This document shows, piece after piece, positions 59,001-64,000 of a DNA stretch of 64,000 bases. Both the position numbers and the translations under genes were made by a program. The stretch lies in the NCBI GenBank assembly GCA_009733575.1, contig ML769389.1, positions 434,001 to 498,000 on the forward strand, in the 5' to 3' direction. Numbering within the stretch: the stretch's first letter is position 1; each line of letters starts with the position of its first letter. The DNA comes from Gymnopus androsaceus JB14 (lineage: Eukaryota; Basidiomycota; Agaricomycetes; Agaricales; Omphalotaceae). The notes beneath the pieces were generated by a model. That model did not search any database, was not told where the DNA came from, and was given only the letters and a program-made list of their open reading frames with translations.

Positions 59001-59260
59001 GGAGGTCACGAAAGAATTATTTTCTGTGCACACTGCTTGTGGTTGTAACGGGTTATGATAGCTGGTGGAACATGGTAAGGCCACGCCGCCTCATGAAAGA
59101 TGGAGTAACAGACTCAGACAGGTCGCTTCCTATCACACTTGAAATTGTAAGTCCACTAAATGAAGCAAAGTCCTTGAGGCTTAGTCCAGCTTTCGGGAAT
59201 CAGTAGTAACAGATATGGACTCAGTACATTCACTTTCGGAAGTGGCAACCATGATACATA

Positions 59261-61425
59261 TCATAATACGTTACTCTGCAATGGCTTAAGCAGTAGACAG
59301 CCTTCTGGGGGAACTGAGGTAATGGTCAGGGGATCGACAATCTTGTACTTGTTACCCTCTAAAGCAATGTCTGCTCGTGCAAGTAAAAAAAGAACTATCA
59401 GTTTAATTTCTAGCAGCTTCACATTAAGCATAAATTCCCATTTGAAGTTTCTTGAAACATACCTGCAATAGCCAGAATTCGTCCCGGACAAGCAAATCTG
59501 CCAAGCCCAAATGGCCAGTATGCTGAGCTGATACTAGAAGCAGTTTTGTCTGTACCAACCCAGCGATCACTGATGAATTTGCTTGCATCCTCTCCATAGT
59601 AGTTGGTGTTTTCATGGGAGAGCGTAGCAAGAGGGGTGATGAAGCTGTCTGTGATTTGATTTAGCATACATAGAGCTGTTCTCATTTAGTAGTGCAACAA
59701 ACCCTTTGGAATAATGTAATTTCCGAGTTTGACGTCCCTTGTGGTCATGCGAATCACTGCCAGAGTATCACCTTTCAACCTCATCACCTCCCTTATGAAA
59801 GAGTCAAGATATTCGGCGTTTCGCAGAGATGAGTATGTCAATGTACGTTTGTTGGTGCTGATATCGGTTTCGAGAATGCGGTCAAGCTCTTTGCGTATAA
59901 CCGGTAGACACTCCCGACGAAGAGCCAACTCATACACGACCCATATCACAACAGCAGAGCTACAAGAGGCGTCAAGATCGTTTGACCTATGAGTGAGAGT
60001 AAATGAATATACGTCTGGTGAATTGAGGCAAACACAATGCTATATCGGAGTGCTATTAGCGGATTTTTTTTGGTTGTAATTCCCACCACGTACCCTGTCG
60101 TAAGACCGATAATCCAGAGACGGTCATGAAGGCGCAACTTTCCTTGAGTAGCCTTAATCATATGGAAGACTAGACAGTCCTGAAATATTTTGAAAATCAG
60201 AAAAGAGGCAACCTATATCAGAGTACTCACTGGGTCAATATGGTCTGTATTACCCGTTTGATTGAAAACTCTTAAATCCTTCCAGACACACCAAGCAATG
60301 TGACGAAAGGTCCATGGAATTGAAAAAACCATGATTCGCAACCTAACGCCAAAAATGGTGAGGATCAGTCCACAGTTCATTATACGTTTGAGAAATACAA
60401 ACCAGATGAATGCTCTCCATATCGTTGGAAATGTGCGTGACCAGTAGCCAATATTTTGATATATTCCTGTTACAGTAGCAATATCGGAAGCTACTTTGAT
60501 GGCAGCCTTTTGAAGGTCTTCGACTTTGGTGAGTCTATCGGATGATTGTAAGATTGGAACTATTGAATTTAGAATTATATCACCACATTTCCAATGATGA
60601 GCATAAGCATAGACTCCGCCATTGCCTATGAACAACAGCATCAAAGTCCACCGGTAAACCAGCACCTTCAGAAAGCGACTCTGGGAGAGCTGTGAGAGCT
60701 GTTACACCTGCCACAAGATTGAACATATGTTTTTCGAATACAGGCGCTACTAATGAATACAACGGACTCCAAACTTAGTGCAAATATTATATTGAAAAGC
60801 CAACAACATACATTTTTTTATCAGGGAATCCATGAAAGGGTTGATTCCTTTTGTAACAAGTTTGTCAAGATTACCTATAAAACTATTGGGAAGTTTGAGC
60901 AGAATTGACATGTTCAACATCTAATTCCATGAAGGAAATTTTGTTAATGTAACAATTTACTGGTCAATGTCGCATCAGCGGACCTACCGCTGCAGTACCA
61001 TGTTCAGCGCTAAAACAAGACTCGTTGGTAAGGACTTCTATGGCCAGAGAATCATCAACGATAAATTCAAGCTAATGGATTGAGCTAAGTTGTTGCTGCC
61101 TGCAAGATAGAATTAACGTATCATACCCTGTTCTTTCGATACACGCCAATCACACTTCCGTGCTCCTTTAACGCATCTTCATAAGCTAGACGAGGATACC
61201 GGAATAATACGTCAGCCTATGTTATTTTTTCAGATGGCTTCCCAGTGGTCTTAATAATAAAGCATACTGGTATTGGTACTATGGGTGGATGATTATTCAT
61301 TGGTTTCTTCTAGAGTAAATAATATTCAGCGATAGCTGTGCAAAATTTAACGAGAGGTTACCTTATAGCTTCCAAGCGTACAGGATGACGAGTGCCAAAA
61401 TGGCAAATACCAAAGCCTTGTACAT
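59261..61425 (-). CDS. cytochrome P450 monooxygenase
   Basis: The N-terminus MYKALVFAILALVILYAWKL (61425) is a membrane anchor, followed by the proline hinge NNHPPIVPIP. Exons continue LFRYPRLAYEDALKEHGSVI, FIVDDSLAIEVLTNESCFSA, LLKLPNSFIGNLDKLVTKGI, VWSPLYSLVAPVFEKHMFNL, SSAVVIWVVYELALRRECLP (I-helix region and after), the K-helix ExxR in FIREVMRLKGDTLAVIRMTT, the PERF-like DASKFISDRW and the haem loop FGLGRFACPGR at about 59490. The tail ends LLLKPLQSNVL at 59261. Numerous short introns. A TAA seems to fall between the anchor exon and the hinge exon, so the first splice is unresolved and the gene could be damaged. It is an ER-bound oxidase; the substrate is unknown. It lies beside a thioesterase and an acyl-AMP ligase. 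Confidence 0.8.
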
Positions 61426-61639
61426 ATATCAGCTTGATTGAAGTTGGGGGTCCTTCTTGAGTCCTTTATATTCCATTTTCTGCGAAACCAGGGCCGAATT
61501 AGAATATCAGCGTGTAAGGTAAGTCTGATTGATAAATCATAAAAGGAAAGCAAGAAAAAGATGCAGTCAATGGCAATGCTTCTCGTCATTCCAGTGTTTG
61601 CTCTTACTCTTGCTCCAGTAGACCGGAGCACGTTCTATG

Positions 61640-62191
61640 AAACCTAACCTGGAGTCGCGATCCGAACCCGATCTTTGGCAGTCACTTACTTCATAGCAGT
61701 TTTTTTTTCTTGCGAAATTGAGTCTGCCGAAGTGATATGGCACGCATGTGGAAAAAAGTGAAAATTAAAATTTCCGTCGAGTGATCGAAATGATGCAGTA
61801 TTCTCACTGGCTGATAGCCCGATGCCAAGGTGACTAACTGCGCTTGACTCCCCGCGCAGGACCGCGCAGCGCGGGCTCTTCTTGTGCTTGATCATGTCAT
61901 CCTATGGGATTTACTTGGAAGCACTGTTCGGCTGTCAGGACTAGAATGCAAAATATACGTTTTGCTGATGAACGCTTTGGCAATATCAGAAATGTCATAG
62001 TCTATCTTTACGGCTTGATTTCACATGCACAACAAGACTATGAGAAAGTATTGACATTCACTGACGAAGAACCGGTCATACGTGACGGGTAATTGAGGGG
62101 TTCAAAGCATTCATAATCCTCATCATTCGCCAGTTCGCAACCTTACAACCCCCCAAATTACCGGATCTTCACGGCATTGGAGTCCATAATA
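61640..62191. other. interval between P450 and thioesterase
   Basis: No supported gene. A short inverted repeat, CCCGCGC (61851-61857) with GCGCGGG (61869-61875), lies in a GC-rich patch. The right part should be the promoter of the thioesterase gene. Confidence 0.4.
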
Positions 62192-63213
62192 ATGCTCTCC
62201 AAAGATCACGGTCGTCCTCCTACGGTTGTCAAATTGAGGATGGGCGATGGTGAAACTCCTTTGATCTTACTCCATGGTAGGCTCATATCCTAAGATATGT
62301 GTTGATGCCAGCTAAAAACCAATGCAGGTGGATACGGCAATATCGATGCTTTTTTGCCACTTTCTGCCCGGTTCAGCTCTGCTTTATGGGTGATTCAAAC
62401 AACATCAGAAACTCCAGTGCACAATCTTGGTGAACGTGCCGAGTATTACTGCCAGAAGATACTAGTAAGACAAATATATCTGCGTTTATTTAACCTTACG
62501 ATTCTTTTGTATTAAAGGAGGAAAGACCTCGTGGACCCTACAGATTGGCATCATTCAGTGGTTCGGATATTATTCTTTATGCAATGGCGCATCGTCTCGA
62601 GGGTATGGGTCATGAAATCATCCAGTTCGCATTCATCGACCACTTTCCACCCTTGTGGTTTTGCCCAATTCTCAGCGCTGATCCTCGAACTTGTGATTAC
62701 TTTGCATCAAACATCAGGAAATTGTTCTTGGAGGCCAACTTTACTGGTCTAGCTCGGGTTACTTGCCGGGATGGCGGAGGTGGTAACCCCAGGCGCATAA
62801 AGGCAGCCAGGGATCTTACACTTGGGTATATGGGTCTATCTGCACCCCGTTTGCCTCGCAGTCATATATCCTCCTGGGATGCTCTTGAAGTCTTTGTACT
62901 CGCAGTTCTTGATTATGTACTGTATCTCTCCAGGGAGCACAAAGGGATACAAACGCAACCCAAGGATCTATTTGAGGTCTTGGGGTCATGGATGCGAGAG
63001 GTGAAGGCTACACCCACCCTCTACGTTGCTTCATATGGCATGATCGGAGTTTTGCCCCCGGAATTGAAAAATGAATGGGGGGACATGGGTGCGAGAGCTC
63101 TGGTTGGGAATGTCGATGTAGTTCAATTGAATGCAGGGCACTACGATATTTTGTTACACAAGGATCTCATTCAACACCTACAAACAGGCTTTCAAATCAC
63201 TTCAAAACTTTGA
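62192..63213 (+). CDS. free-standing alpha/beta-hydrolase thioesterase (PKS/NRPS TE type)
   Basis: Start MLSKDHGRPPTVVKLRMGDG (62192). The exons give PLILLHGGYGNIDAFLPLSA (oxyanion loop HGG), WVIQTTSETPVHNLGERAEY, RPRGPYRLASFSGSDIILYA (nucleophile-elbow region, serine in SFSGS), FAFIDHFPPLWF (possible acid), and NAGHYDILLHKDLIQHL (catalytic His). It ends at 63213. This is the pattern of C-terminal thioesterase domains of fungal adenylate-forming or NRPS-like enzymes, here about 295 residues with its own start; in-frame stops upstream argue against fusion. Two short introns fit. It may hydrolyse or cyclise an acyl chain made by neighbours. Convergent with the acyl-AMP ligase, 323 bp apart. Confidence 0.75.
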
Positions 63214-63536
63214 TTCCTAAATAGTTTCTTTCCAAGAATTCCACTTTCGATTAGCCGTCTCGTTATTTCTGCTTGTAGACTTTATTCGTGCAATGTTATA
63301 TGTATTGTATTCGCTATACTATCGTGTGGACGCACTGCACATCAAGATTTTGGCGATCATATATCGATCATATATGCAAACTATTGAAGGAATGGGTAGT
63401 AGGATGCTGCTGTCTCATCTGGCTTATCTCTAGGCTCAGTTGTCGACATTGTCATCGGTCGAGTAAGAATAAGAATGCGGATTTAACACTGAGTTAATTT
63501 CTTTCCCAGGTGGATAAATTACTTTATCTAAGTACT
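63214..63536. other. convergent intergenic region
   Basis: 323 bp between two stop codons; no gene or strong terminator-like element seen. Confidence 0.4.
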
Positions 63537-64000
63537 CTATAATCTGGATTGTCTGGTTATAAGTATATGAACCTTTTCTCTGAGGATTCGCCTGAGAAGT
63601 TTACCACTTGGATTCTTAGGAATAGCATCAATAAACTCCACTCGAGCAAGATGTTTGAAAGGTGCTTTATGGCGAGCAACATGCTGCGGAGAATCAAAGG
63701 AAAGTTAAGTGTTGAGTAGCAAACTGGACGTAGAGTAAAAAATACCTCAATCACAGATGCTTTAATCTTCGAAGCGTCCTCTTTTTCCAAAATATTCCCA
63801 GACGGGACAATAAAGGCAATTGGAAGTTCTCCACTATATTCATCAGGGATCCCCACAACACCAACATCTGCAACCCACGGATGATCAAGAATACATCCTT
63901 CAAGTTCAGCCGGTGAGACTTGGAATCCTCGAACCTAAAATCCTACATTTAACAATGATCTAATCAATGGGAAAAAAGTATTACCTTCATGATTTCCTAT
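63537..64000 (-). CDS. acyl-CoA ligase/adenylate-forming enzyme, 3' end (runs off the window)
   Basis: Minus-strand exons from the window edge give EIMK, VRGFQVSPAELEGCILDH (the A8-type hinge loop of ANL enzymes), DVGVVGIPDEYSGELPIAF, then after an intron HVARHKAPFKHLARVEFIDA and IPKNPSGKLLRRILRE (the A10 catalytic lysine), ending RQSRL with TAG at 63537-63539. This is the C-terminal domain of the 4-coumarate-CoA ligase-like/AMP-binding superfamily. It activates a carboxylic acid as an acyl-AMP and usually transfers it to CoA. The N-terminal domain lies beyond 64000. Partial, but reads cleanly. Confidence 0.88.

Noticed and set aside
1..64000. CRISPR array or prophage
   Set aside because: No regularly spaced direct repeats with unique spacers, and the window is eukaryotic; the only regular array is the contiguous minisatellite at 6747-7196.

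Overview
This window looks like nuclear DNA of a mushroom-forming basidiomycete (Agaricomycetes). Genes are split by many 45-75 bp GT-AG introns. Several families are typical of basidiomycetes: a DUF6532-like protein, a tryptophan/tyrosine Cys-rich small protein, a 7TM membrane protein, an EF-hand/ZZ-finger protein and a Ty3/gypsy integrase remnant. There is one 25-N assembly gap at 6426-6450. All domain calls come from reading translations by eye; no database search was run.

Layout. 0-9 kb is a repeat-rich, damaged region. It holds a 1.1 kb non-autonomous DNA transposon with 47-bp terminal inverted repeats and a 7-bp target duplication, a transposase-like HTH fragment, a DUF6532-like gene, an unknown split gene, a gypsy integrase tail, and a GH31 alpha-glucosidase wreck that is frameshifted, truncated and interrupted by a 31-bp minisatellite. 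10-31.5 kb is mostly ordinary gene space: cyclase-family hydrolase, shugoshin, small membrane protein, Cys-rich small protein, VBA-type MFS transporter, Ptc5-like mitochondrial PP2C, UNC93-like transporter, a broken pseudouridine-phosphatase-like HAD gene, and a divergent PHOSPHO-type HAD phosphatase.

32.5-36.3 kb is the outlier. It is a nearly 4 kb intronless stretch encoding a DegT/StrS-type PLP aminotransferase, followed by an aminoglycoside-phosphotransferase-like kinase and unrecognised downstream coding, all broken by several frameshifts. It looks like a horizontally acquired, bacterial-style sugar or small-molecule biosynthesis locus that is now decaying.

36.4-53 kb holds a stretch rich in splice-donor-like repeats, an unrecognised helical protein, the large EF-hand/ZZ protein, an aldo-keto reductase pseudogene with a stray copied fragment, a SET-domain pseudogene, and long gene-poor stretches. 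52.5-64 kb holds a thioesterase-like (4HBT-type) gene, a monocarboxylate-type MFS transporter, a 7TM protein, a fold-back MITE, a cytochrome P450, a free-standing alpha/beta-hydrolase thioesterase and the 3' end of an acyl-adenylate ligase. The last three, perhaps with the transporter, look like the edge of a small natural-product gene cluster.

Single-base frameshifts recur in accessory genes, while most housekeeping genes (shugoshin, PP2C, PHOSPHO phosphatase, 7TM, MFS) read cleanly. I favour real pseudogenisation, but uncorrected assembly indels cannot be excluded from sequence alone.
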